A model generated the notes under the pieces. It had not been told where the DNA came from, did no database searches, and worked only from the letters and a program-made list of their open reading frames with translations. A stretch of 64,000 bases of DNA from Halotalea alkalilenta DSM 17697. Lineage in GTDB: Bacteria; Pseudomonadota; Gammaproteobacteria; Pseudomonadales; Halomonadaceae. Of this stretch, positions 8,515-14,793 are shown piece by piece. How positions within the stretch are numbered: position 1 is the stretch's first letter; every line of letters starts with the position of its first letter. The stretch is taken from positions 62,001-126,000 of the forward strand of contig NZ_JHYY01000014.1 in assembly GCF_000621205.1 (NCBI RefSeq), read 5' to 3'. A program made the position numbers and the translations under genes.

Positions 8515-9225
8515 ATGTCCTCCAGCCCACCCGCCCGCAAGCATCGCCATGCCGAGATCATTCGCGATCTTGGCGCTCGGATCGTGACTTCCGAGCTTGC
8601 GCCGGGCGAGCGCCTGCCACATGAAAGCGAGATGCTCGCCACCTATGGCGTGAGCCGGCCGGTGCTGCGCGAGGCGCTGCGGGTACTGGGCGCCAAGGGG
8701 CTGGTGCATGCCAAGCCCAAGGTCGGCTCGGTGGTTCGCCCACGCGCCGAATGGCACCTGCTCGACCCGGACGTGCTCGGCTGGATGGTCGGCGCGGAGC
8801 TTTCGACCGGGCTGTTCGAGGATCTGTTCGCGGTGCGCTTGATCATCGAGCCCGCCGCCGCCGCGCTGGCCGCGACGGCGGCCAGCAGCGACGAGCTCGA
8901 GGCGATCGAGTCGGCTTTTTCGAAGATGAGCAGGGCCCGCTCGCGACGCGACCGGCTTGCACCGGACCTGGAATTCCACGTCCGTATCGCCCGTGCCACC
9001 CACAATGACCTGCTCGCCCACCTGTGCCAGATGCTGTCCAAGGCGCTTGGGGAGTCGATCAAGGTATCGAGCCGCCGGCTCGATCGCGAAAGCCAGTCGC
9101 TACCGCGCCATCGCGCGATCCTCGATGCGCTGCGTGCACGTGATCCCGAAGCCGCTCGAGTCGCCTCGTTCGCCCAGGTCGAGGGCGCCCGCGACGATTT
9201 CCTCGACGTGCTCGGTGATCGCTGA
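8515..9225 (+). CDS. FadR-type GntR transcriptional regulator with FCD ligand domain
   Basis: 236 residues. An N-terminal winged HTH (residues about 8-75; GERLPHESEMLATYGVSRPVL, then REALRVLGAKGLV and a wing ending VGSVVRP) is followed by an all-helical FCD domain with the metal-binding pattern DLEFHVRIARATHN and RHRAILDALRARD. Typically a dimeric repressor whose acid ligand (sugar acid, keto acid or lactate) releases it from a TGGTnnACCA-like palindrome. Such a palindrome occurs at 5202-5224, making this the closest candidate regulator. ATG 8515 is preferred to 8473 because homology begins there. The next gene is a lysine exporter-like protein, so that gene is an alternative target. Confidence 0.88.
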   Translation: MSSSPPARKHRHAEIIRDLGARIVTSELAPGERLPHESEMLATYGVSRPVLREALRVLGAKGLVHAKPKVGSVVRPRAEWHLLDPDVLGWMVGAELSTGLFEDLFAVRLIIEPAAAALAATAASSDELEAIESAFSKMSRARSRRDRLAPDLEFHVRIARATHNDLLAHLCQMLSKALGESIKVSSRRLDRESQSLPRHRAILDALRARDPEAARVASFAQVEGARDDFLDVLGDR

Positions 9226-9267
9226 CCCCCTCCCCCTATCTCTTTACCACTGCCTGGATCGACCCGG

Positions 9268-10182
9268 ATGAGTGCTGGTCTGCTTCTGATGCTGCTCCCC
9301 TTGCTGCTCGGCTATCTGCTGCCGCCGCGCGGTCCGCGTTTCGAACACGCCGTCGGACGGCTGCTCGAGCTCATCGTCTACTTGATCCTCGCCCTGATGG
9401 GCGCGAGCCTCGCCGGACTCGACGACCTCGGTCGCCAGCTCGGGCGCATCGGCCTGCAGGCAGCGACGCTGTTCGTGATCCTCGCCGTCTGCAACCTCGC
9501 CGCGCTGTGGCTGCTGGTGGGCAGGCGCGGCGCCAGCGAGCAGGACGCCAGCGCCTTCGTCCCCAGCTCGGGGCTTGCGGCCTCCTTGGGCGGCTCGGTG
9601 ATACTGCTTCTCGCCGTGGCGGCCGGCACCTTCGCGGGGCTCCTCCTCCCGCCGCTCGCCGAGCATGCGGGCAGCGCTGCCGAAGCCGCGCTCTACCTGC
9701 TGCTGGGCCTGATCGGCCACCAACTGCGCCACGCCGACATCTCGCTCAAGCGGGTGCTGCTCAACACGCTCGGCGTGCGGATCGCCATCGCCCTGGTGTT
9801 CAGCTCGCTGGTCGCGGGAGCGATCGCCGCGCCGCTGCTCGGGCTGCCGGTGCACCAAGGCATGGCGCTGGCCTCGGGCTTCGGCTGGTACTCGCTCTCA
9901 GGCATCCTGATCAGTGACCAGCTCAGCGCGTTCCATGGGGGAATCGCCTTCTTCAACGATCTCGCCCGCGAGCTGCTCGCGGTGCTGCTGCTGCCGCTGC
10001 TGATCCGCCATACCCCAGGCACCGCGATCGGCTACTGCGGCGCCACCGCGATGGACGTCACCCTACCGCTGATTCGACGCGCCGGCGGACTCTCCTGCGT
10101 GCCGGTCGCGCTGGTCAGCGGCTTTTTGCTCTCGGCGCTGGCGCCACCGCTGATGCTGACGCTGCTGGCGTTCACAGGCTGA
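9268..10182 (+). CDS. lysO: LysO family lysine exporter
   Basis: 304 residues with about eight hydrophobic segments, the length of LysO/YbjE (DUF340). The C-terminal half carries the family signature in order: GFGWYSLSGILISDQ, FFNDLARELLAVLLLPLL, GYCGATAMDVTLPLI and a final VPVALVSGFLLSALAPPL. LysO in E. coli is an inner-membrane exporter giving resistance to thialysine and excess lysine. Follows the GntR gene by 42 bases in the same direction, so the two may be cotranscribed, which would make the regulator local. Start ATG 9268 is the first in the frame after the GntR stop. Specificity for lysine here is by family only. Confidence 0.85.
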   Translation: MSAGLLLMLLPLLLGYLLPPRGPRFEHAVGRLLELIVYLILALMGASLAGLDDLGRQLGRIGLQAATLFVILAVCNLAALWLLVGRRGASEQDASAFVPSSGLAASLGGSVILLLAVAAGTFAGLLLPPLAEHAGSAAEAALYLLLGLIGHQLRHADISLKRVLLNTLGVRIAIALVFSSLVAGAIAAPLLGLPVHQGMALASGFGWYSLSGILISDQLSAFHGGIAFFNDLARELLAVLLLPLLIRHTPGTAIGYCGATAMDVTLPLIRRAGGLSCVPVALVSGFLLSALAPPLMLTLLAFTG

Positions 10183-10286
10183 GCGATGTCTTGCACATTG
10201 ATTGTGCTACTTCGGTCGCCGGCATCCCCTAGACTGTGCCAACCGCAACCCGGTTCGCCGTGCTTCCACCGTCAACGATGGCCGCC

Positions 10287-11687
10287 ATGCTGAGTCGCCT
10301 GAGCATCAAGCTGTTCTTCACCATCCTGCTGGTCAACCTGCTGATCAGCGGGGTGATCTACTTTTCGGTCGCACGCAGCATCGACCAAGGGTTCCTCGAG
10401 TACATCAAGCGCGGCCAGCAGCATCAGGTCGAGGCCTTGGTGGAGGTGCTCGGCGAGCGCTGGTCGGTCGACCGCAGCTGGTCGTGGCTGCGCGGCCGAG
10501 GCGCCTGGGAGCAGACCCTGCGCGACTCGATGGGCACGCGCCCGGGTGATCCGTTGGATATGCCGCCGGAGCCACCGGACAATGCGCCGCCCTTCATCCC
10601 GCCGCTTTCCGATCCGCGCCAGTTCGTGCTCTACGACGCGGACGGCCGCCGTCTCGAGGGCCGGCGACCGCCCAACGAGGCGTTCGAACGCGTGCCTATC
10701 GTGGTCGCCGGCGAGACCGTCGGTGCGCTCGGCTACCCAACCGCCGAGCACGTCTCGACCACCCTCGACCGGATCTTCCTGCGTAACCAGCTGCGCAACC
10801 TGGCGGTGATCCTGCTCGCACTGCTGCCCGCCTCACTGGTGCTCGCCGCGGGGATCGCGCTATGGCTCGGCAGGCGCGCGCGTTTGATGGCGCTGGCCGC
10901 GCAGTCGCTGACCCTCGGCGATTATCGGGTCAGGCTGCCGACCCAGGGCCAGGACGAGCTGTCGCGGCTGTCCAGCGACATCAATACGCTCGCCCGCACC
11001 CTCGAGCAGAATCGCGCGGCTCGGCGCCGCTGGGGTGCCGACATCGCCCACGAACTGCGTACGCCGCTGGCGATCCTGCGCGGCGAGCTGGAGGCGATGC
11101 AGGACGGGGTCAGGCCGATGAACGTCGACAATCTGCGCTCGCTGAGCCAGGAGGTCGAGCTGCTCAGCCGGCTGGTCAACGACCTGCGCCTGCTCGCCCA
11201 GACCGACACCCACAGCCTGGACGCGCCGCTGGAGCGGCTCGACCTCGGCGAGCTGCTCTCGACCCAGCTCGAGGAGCGCCGCCATGCCTTGGAGAACGCG
11301 GGCTTCGAACTCGAGACCCGGATCGAACAGCGTATCCACATCCAAGGGGCACCCTATCGGCTGCGCCAGCTGTGGCGTAATCTGCTGGACAATTCCCAGG
11401 CCTACACCGACACGCCCGGGCGCATTCGGGTCACGCTCCAGGCGACGCGCACCCACGCGGTGGTGAATTGGGAGGACTCGGCACCCGGCGTGCCGGTCGA
11501 TGCCCTCGACCGCTTGACCGAACGGCTCTTCCGCCTGGATGCCTCGCGCAACCGCCAGCGCGGTGGCAGTGGCCTGGGGCTTTCGATCGCACAGGCACTG
11601 GTCGAGCTCCATGGCGGTACGATGCGGGCCTCCGCCGCGCCATTGGGTGGCCTGCGCTGGACCGTCCACCTGCCGCTGGTCGAGTGA
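10287..11687 (+). CDS. baeS: Sensor histidine kinase, BaeS-like
   Basis: 466 residues. First transmembrane helix (KLFFTILLVNLLISGVIYF), a periplasmic sensor of about 150 residues rich in Pro, Asp and Arg, and a second helix (LAVILLALLPASLVLAAG). Then HAMP (about 190-245), HisKA with ADIAHELRTPLAILRGELEA (phosphorylated His255) and HATPase with DNSQAYTD (N-box) and RQRGGSGLGLSIAQ. The H-box is the BaeS/CreC-like form. Senses envelope stress or toxic compounds in the BaeSR model and phosphorylates the response regulator encoded 65 bases downstream. ATG 10287 is chosen next to the first helix; ATG 10278 is equally possible since neither has a strong ribosome site. Confidence 0.87.
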   Translation: MLSRLSIKLFFTILLVNLLISGVIYFSVARSIDQGFLEYIKRGQQHQVEALVEVLGERWSVDRSWSWLRGRGAWEQTLRDSMGTRPGDPLDMPPEPPDNAPPFIPPLSDPRQFVLYDADGRRLEGRRPPNEAFERVPIVVAGETVGALGYPTAEHVSTTLDRIFLRNQLRNLAVILLALLPASLVLAAGIALWLGRRARLMALAAQSLTLGDYRVRLPTQGQDELSRLSSDINTLARTLEQNRAARRRWGADIAHELRTPLAILRGELEAMQDGVRPMNVDNLRSLSQEVELLSRLVNDLRLLAQTDTHSLDAPLERLDLGELLSTQLEERRHALENAGFELETRIEQRIHIQGAPYRLRQLWRNLLDNSQAYTDTPGRIRVTLQATRTHAVVNWEDSAPGVPVDALDRLTERLFRLDASRNRQRGGSGLGLSIAQALVELHGGTMRASAAPLGGLRWTVHLPLVE

Positions 11688-11752
11688 ATGCATGTTTCGT
11701 CAAGATTACCAACGCGCGGGCGTCAGCGCGGATCGCACGAGAGGTGAACGAG

Positions 11753-12445
11753 GTGAGTGACATCCTGATCGTCGAGGACGAGCCGAAGATTGCCGAACTG
11801 GTCTCCGACTACCTGAAGAGCGCGGGCTACACCGCCACCCACATCGCCCACGGCGACGAAGTGCTGCCGTGGCTCGAGCATCATGCGCCGAAGCTCGTGC
11901 TGCTCGACGTGATGCTGCCAGGACGAGATGGGCTGACCCTGTGTCGAGAGATACGCCACCGCTCGCCCCAGATCGGCATCATCATGCTCACCGCCCGGGT
12001 GGAGGAGATCGACCGCTTGCTAGGCCTCGAGATCGGCGCCGACGACTACATCTGCAAACCGTTCAGTCCGCGCGAGGTACTGGCGCGCTGCAAGGCGCTG
12101 CTGCGTCGAATGGAGAGCAGCGAAGAGCAGGGTCCCGAGGTAGCGGCCAAACAGGGGCTGGTGCTCGACCCGCAGGGCTGGCGCGCGCTCGCCGACGGGC
12201 AGGATCTCGGGCTCACCGCGATCGAGTTCCAGCTGCTCAGCGTGATGATGCAGAACCCGGGGCGGATCTACTCCCGCGAGCAGTTGATGGAGCAGATGTA
12301 TCGCGACCACAGGATCGTCTCCGAGCGCACCGTCGACAGCCACGTGAAGAAGCTGCGCAAGAAGATCGCGGACGCTTGGCCTACCAGGGAGATCATCCAC
12401 TCGGTCTACGGCGTCGGCTACAAGTACAGCCCCGAACCACGTTGA
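11753..12445 (+). CDS. baeR: OmpR-family response regulator, BaeR-like
   Basis: About 230 residues. Receiver domain begins ILIVEDEPKIAELVSDYLK, with acceptor Asp52 in VLLDVMLPGRDG and IICMK-type switch lysine in DDYICKPFSPREV. It is followed by an OmpR/PhoB winged helix with LTAIEFQLLSVMMQNPGRI, YRDHRIVSERTVDSHV and a final HSVYGVGYKY. GTG 11753 is chosen: an AGAGG lies eight bases upstream and the receiver starts at once. In E. coli BaeR activates efflux genes and spy. Here a Spy-like gene follows directly, supporting BaeR-type function. Cognate kinase is the gene just upstream in the same operon. Confidence 0.9.
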   Translation: MSDILIVEDEPKIAELVSDYLKSAGYTATHIAHGDEVLPWLEHHAPKLVLLDVMLPGRDGLTLCREIRHRSPQIGIIMLTARVEEIDRLLGLEIGADDYICKPFSPREVLARCKALLRRMESSEEQGPEVAAKQGLVLDPQGWRALADGQDLGLTAIEFQLLSVMMQNPGRIYSREQLMEQMYRDHRIVSERTVDSHVKKLRKKIADAWPTREIIHSVYGVGYKYSPEPR

Positions 12446-12588
12446 GCCGAATGCACCAGTATCGTCCGGTGGTGACCAATTGCTGCACCATTGATGGGGA
12501 TTCTTCCACGCTGACTGCATACTGGTTGCATCACTCCCTCGGATACTGGCACCAACGCCATGAGGCGTCAGTACCGAGGAGTATCAGC

Positions 12589-13332
12589 ATGAAGAAGACC
12601 CTACTTGCCCTGGCGGTCGCCGCAGCGACCCTTTCCTCCTTCGCTCAAGCCCAGTCGCCTACCGATGATCAGATGTCGCGAGGCAACCCGCTCAAGCAGG
12701 CGGTGGTGGCGAGCTGGCATCTCGATGCCGATCAGACTAGCGCCCTGTCTAGCGCCGATGCGGAATTTCGCGCTCAGCGCCAACAGCTGCGCGATCAGCG
12801 CGACGAAGCGGCTTCACCGCAAGCGCACCGGCAAGCGATGGACGAACTGCTCGAACAGCAGCGCACGCGCCTCGCACAGATTTTGGATGCCGAACAGCAG
12901 CGCGCCTATCTGATGCTCGAGCGGCCGATGCCCGGGCAGCACGGGCCGGAGCGCCCGCGCCTCGATCCTGAACGCCTGACGCAGGATTTCGAGCAGCGTT
13001 TCACCCCGCTGATGGAAAGCTGGAATCTCGACCCGGCGAGCCGCGAACAGGTAGTGAGCGCGCAGCGCACCTTCATCGAAGGGCTTAAGGCCCAGCATCC
13101 GCAGCGCGCAGACAAGCCCGGCCCGCGTGAGCAGGGCGAGGACAAGGGTGATCGTCGCGAAGCGCGCAAGGCCGCGTTCGAGCAGCTCTTGGCCCAGCGC
13201 CACGAAGCCTTGGCCGAGGTGCTGGACGCCGACCAGCTCGCCGCCTTCGAGGCGCTGACCCAGCCGCCGCGCCCGATGCATCACGGCGAAGCCGGGCCAG
13301 CCCCGGCGGAGCTCCCGCCCAGTCAGGGCTGA
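12589..13332 (+). CDS. Spy-like (LTXXQ/CpxP) periplasmic protein
   Basis: 247 residues with a signal peptide (MKKTLLALAVAAATLSSFAQA, cleavage near 21). The rest is alpha-helical, Gln/Arg/Glu-rich, with two similar halves: LDADQTSALSSADAEFRAQR around 42-62 and a later WNLDPASREQVVSAQRTF, each followed by repeats like RLAQILDAEQQRAYL and ALAEVLDADQLAAFEAL. That pattern (long helix, then LxxxQ-type turns) is what Spy/CpxP family periplasmic chaperones and metal-resistance accessory proteins show. Strong ribosome site (GAGGAG, eight bases). It lies 143 bases after the BaeR-like gene and is the likely regulatory target of that system. Length exceeds Spy (161 residues) because of the apparent internal duplication. 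Confidence 0.7.
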   Translation: MKKTLLALAVAAATLSSFAQAQSPTDDQMSRGNPLKQAVVASWHLDADQTSALSSADAEFRAQRQQLRDQRDEAASPQAHRQAMDELLEQQRTRLAQILDAEQQRAYLMLERPMPGQHGPERPRLDPERLTQDFEQRFTPLMESWNLDPASREQVVSAQRTFIEGLKAQHPQRADKPGPREQGEDKGDRREARKAAFEQLLAQRHEALAEVLDADQLAAFEALTQPPRPMHHGEAGPAPAELPPSQG

Positions 13333-13349
13333 TCCGACCCCAACCCCGC

Positions 13350-13374
13350 AAAAAGGCGCGCCCCAGGGCGCGCC
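13350..13374. terminator. Left half of a split bidirectional terminator
   Basis: Five A residues precede a perfect stem, GGCGCGCC-CCAG-GGCGCGCC (13355-13374). On the minus strand this reads as hairpin plus T5. The matching T-run for the plus strand is found only after the second copy of the hairpin at 13705-13724. The two halves together make one ordinary bidirectional terminator for the convergent Spy-like and YqiJ-like genes, apparently separated by the 330-bp element. Confidence 0.75.
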
Positions 13375-13703
13375 AGATTAATGACAAACCCCTTTTGACC
13401 TAGCGACGCTCTCGATCCTGGCGAGTCGAGAACCGTTTGGGCCCTAACCCACCTCTTGCTCGCTTAGATGCGAGGGGCGGACCCCTCGCGCTCCCCCTGA
13501 CAGGGGACGCGCCGCCACGAGATCGCGAAACCCTGGCCGATCAATCGCTTGCCCTCGGGTCGGCGCGCATGGACATCCCTGTCCGGGCGCGCCTTTTGCG
13601 ACATCCATGTCGCAAACCCCGGGGCAATCGATTGCCGGCCAGCGCGCTCTCGGAGGCGGCTGGAAGCCATCGTGACATCTTGGAATACTTTGTCAGCAGT
13701 CTG
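13374..13703. mobile_element. 330-bp palindrome-targeting repeat element, copy 1
   Basis: About 94% identical (about 20 differences, no indel) to a copy at 24655-24984. The ends are imperfect inverted repeats (CAGATTAATGACAAA versus CAGACTGCTGACAAA read inward, 12 of 15 matching) beginning CAGA and ending TCTG. Directly outside lie two perfect copies of a 20-bp palindrome (13354-13373 and 13704-13723), like a target-site duplication. Internal hairpins include GCGAGGGG-CGGA-CCCCTCGC and GCGACAT-CC-ATGTCGC. No transposase is encoded, so it must be non-autonomous if mobile. A group with long palindromic duplications, as reported for some IS families such as IS1182, is a possible parent (from memory, unverified). 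Confidence 0.75.
13464..13670 (-). CDS. Hypothetical 68-residue frame inside the repeat element, copy 1
   Basis: Reads MASSRLRERAGRQSIAPGFA onward and ends EREGSAPRI. The same frame with the same start, stop and length is in copy 2 at 24745-24951. Over the first 49 codons the two copies differ at three bases, all silent in this frame, whereas the same changes alter the residue in the overlapping plus-strand frame. That hints at coding, but the sample is small and no ribosome site is evident. The rest of the frame overlaps a strong hairpin and does change. The protein would be basic (many Arg/Lys) with no recognised domain. Confidence 0.25.
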   Translation of the reverse strand: MASSRLRERAGRQSIAPGFATWMSQKARPDRDVHARRPEGKRLIGQGFAISWRRVPCQGEREGSAPRI

Positions 13704-13730
13704 AGGCGCGCCCCAGGGCGCGCCTTTTTT
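13704..13730 (+). terminator. Right half of the split terminator
   Basis: Second identical GGCGCGCC-CCAG-GGCGCGCC hairpin (13705-13724) followed by T6 (13725-13730): a good rho-independent terminator on the plus strand, now 370 bases downstream of the Spy-like gene it presumably served. It is the right-hand copy of the palindrome duplicated around the 330-bp element. Confidence 0.8.
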
Positions 13731-13758
13731 CTCCCCGATTTTTTCCCCGACTCCCCAA

Positions 13759-14418
13759 TCAAGCCACCCTGCCACCGCCGTGCGAACGCTGGTGCAGCTG
13801 CTCATCGACGAAACTCGCTTCACTCACTGCACGATAGTTTCCACCGCGCCCCTGGGAGAGGCATTTGACCAGCACCAGTCGCTCGCCAAGCGCGAAGCGG
13901 GTCGGCGGCTTGGCACTCACTCGCAGGGTCTTACCGTCGGTGCCATCGAGCGGTCGCGCTTCATACTCGTCCGGGCCGACCTGACCGATCACCTCCACCC
14001 GCGATCCGAGACGGCACCGCGTGGCGCCCAGCCTGGTCGCGAGCGGGCGCAACATGCCTACCAGCGGGCGGGCGAGCTGGATCGCGATGGTGGTCACCAG
14101 CCAGATCTCGACGATGCCGACGAGAATCCCCATCATGCCAAGATCGAACCAGCGCATCACCAACGCCTGGATCAGGAAGCTGATCACCGTCGCCAGGATG
14201 CAGACCAGGCTCAGCGACAGGCTGACCGGCACGCCGCCAAGGCCCAGCGAACGAAATACGCATGCCAGGTGGCGCTCTTTCAGACTGATGGGATCGAACA
14301 GCTCGGCTTTCACCAGACGAGTCGCCACCAGCGCCCAATAAAGCAGCGAAATGGCCGAGAGAGCGGCGAACAGGAACACGGGAAAGGTCATCAGGGTATC
14401 GATGAAAGCGTCCATCAT
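13759..14418 (-). CDS. Inner-membrane protein with C-terminal OB-fold-like domain (YqiJ/DUF1449-like)
   Basis: 219 residues. Three or four hydrophobic segments in the first 125 residues (FPVFLFAALSAISLLYW, VSLSLSLVCILATVISFLI, LGMMGILVGIVEIWLVTTIAI) are followed by a soluble beta-rich tail (about 130-205) with GSRVEVIGQVGPDEYEARP and ALGERLVLVKCL. This matches the layout of E. coli YqiJ (209 residues), which is usually encoded beside a flotillin (YqiK). No flotillin gene is seen here. Function unknown; a role in membrane organisation is inferred from YqiJ only. Two adjacent ATGs (14418, 14415) follow an AGGAGG; the second has the better spacing. Convergent with the Spy-like gene. Confidence 0.6.
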   Translation of the reverse strand: MMDAFIDTLMTFPVFLFAALSAISLLYWALVATRLVKAELFDPISLKERHLACVFRSLGLGGVPVSLSLSLVCILATVISFLIQALVMRWFDLGMMGILVGIVEIWLVTTIAIQLARPLVGMLRPLATRLGATRCRLGSRVEVIGQVGPDEYEARPLDGTDGKTLRVSAKPPTRFALGERLVLVKCLSQGRGGNYRAVSEASFVDEQLHQRSHGGGRVA

Positions 14419-14667
14419 CCACCTCCTCAGTCGACTGGCGAACGATCAGGGCGAGTAACGCGCAGTGAGCACCTCGTTCACCTGGGCAGCTCGTCGACCA
14501 CGACCTATGATGGTTGGGCCACGAGCCTGCTTCGTGCCCTCCGCACTACCAGTATAGGAAACCTTAATGTCGATTGGTGTGGTACTTTCGCAGGGTTCAG
14601 CTGAGGCGAAACAATTCGTTCCATAAGTGGAATCGAGGTTGAACAGGTAATTACAATCAAGTATTTT
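14419..14667. other. Intergenic stretch upstream of betT, nothing recognised
   Basis: First part of the 375-base gap between the YqiJ-like start and betT. It is less GC-rich than its surroundings. I see no gene, RNA or clear promoter motif before the operator at 14668. Confidence 0.5.
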
Positions 14668-14687
14668 TATTGATTGAACGATCAATA
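14668..14687. promoter_or_regulatory. BetI-like operator upstream of betT
   Basis: TATTGATTGAACGATCAATA, an interrupted palindrome (8 of 10 positions pair), lies in an A/T-rich patch 107 bases before the betT start. It closely resembles the TTGATTGAACGTTCAATA-type box bound by the choline-responsive TetR repressor BetI in other Gammaproteobacteria (recalled consensus). No betI gene is present in the window, so it would be supplied from elsewhere. Confidence 0.65.
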
Positions 14688-14715
14688 AAACACACCCACG
14701 TCGCTGGAACGACCG

Positions 14716-14741
14716 CGCACACCCGCCATGACGGGTGTGCG
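14716..14741. promoter_or_regulatory. Strong leader hairpin in the betT upstream region
   Basis: CGCACACCCG-CCATGA-CGGGTGTGCG, a perfect 10-bp stem with a 6-base loop, 53 bases before the betT ATG. No T-run follows, so it does not look like an intrinsic terminator. It may be a 5' leader structure or a protein-binding dyad. Role unknown. Confidence 0.45.
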
Positions 14742-14793
14742 GGCTCCGAGCGCCGATACAGGGTGTCTTCCAGCAACCGATCGGATACACCCT

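Noticed and set aside
7576-9021. Long minus-strand frame fused upstream of the aminotransferase
   Set aside because: Runs antisense through the DUF3108 and GntR genes; aminotransferase homology begins only at 7569.
13437-13868. Plus-strand 143-codon frame through element copy 1
   Set aside because: Crosses the element boundary and terminator into the YqiJ-like gene, and base changes between copies alter its residues.
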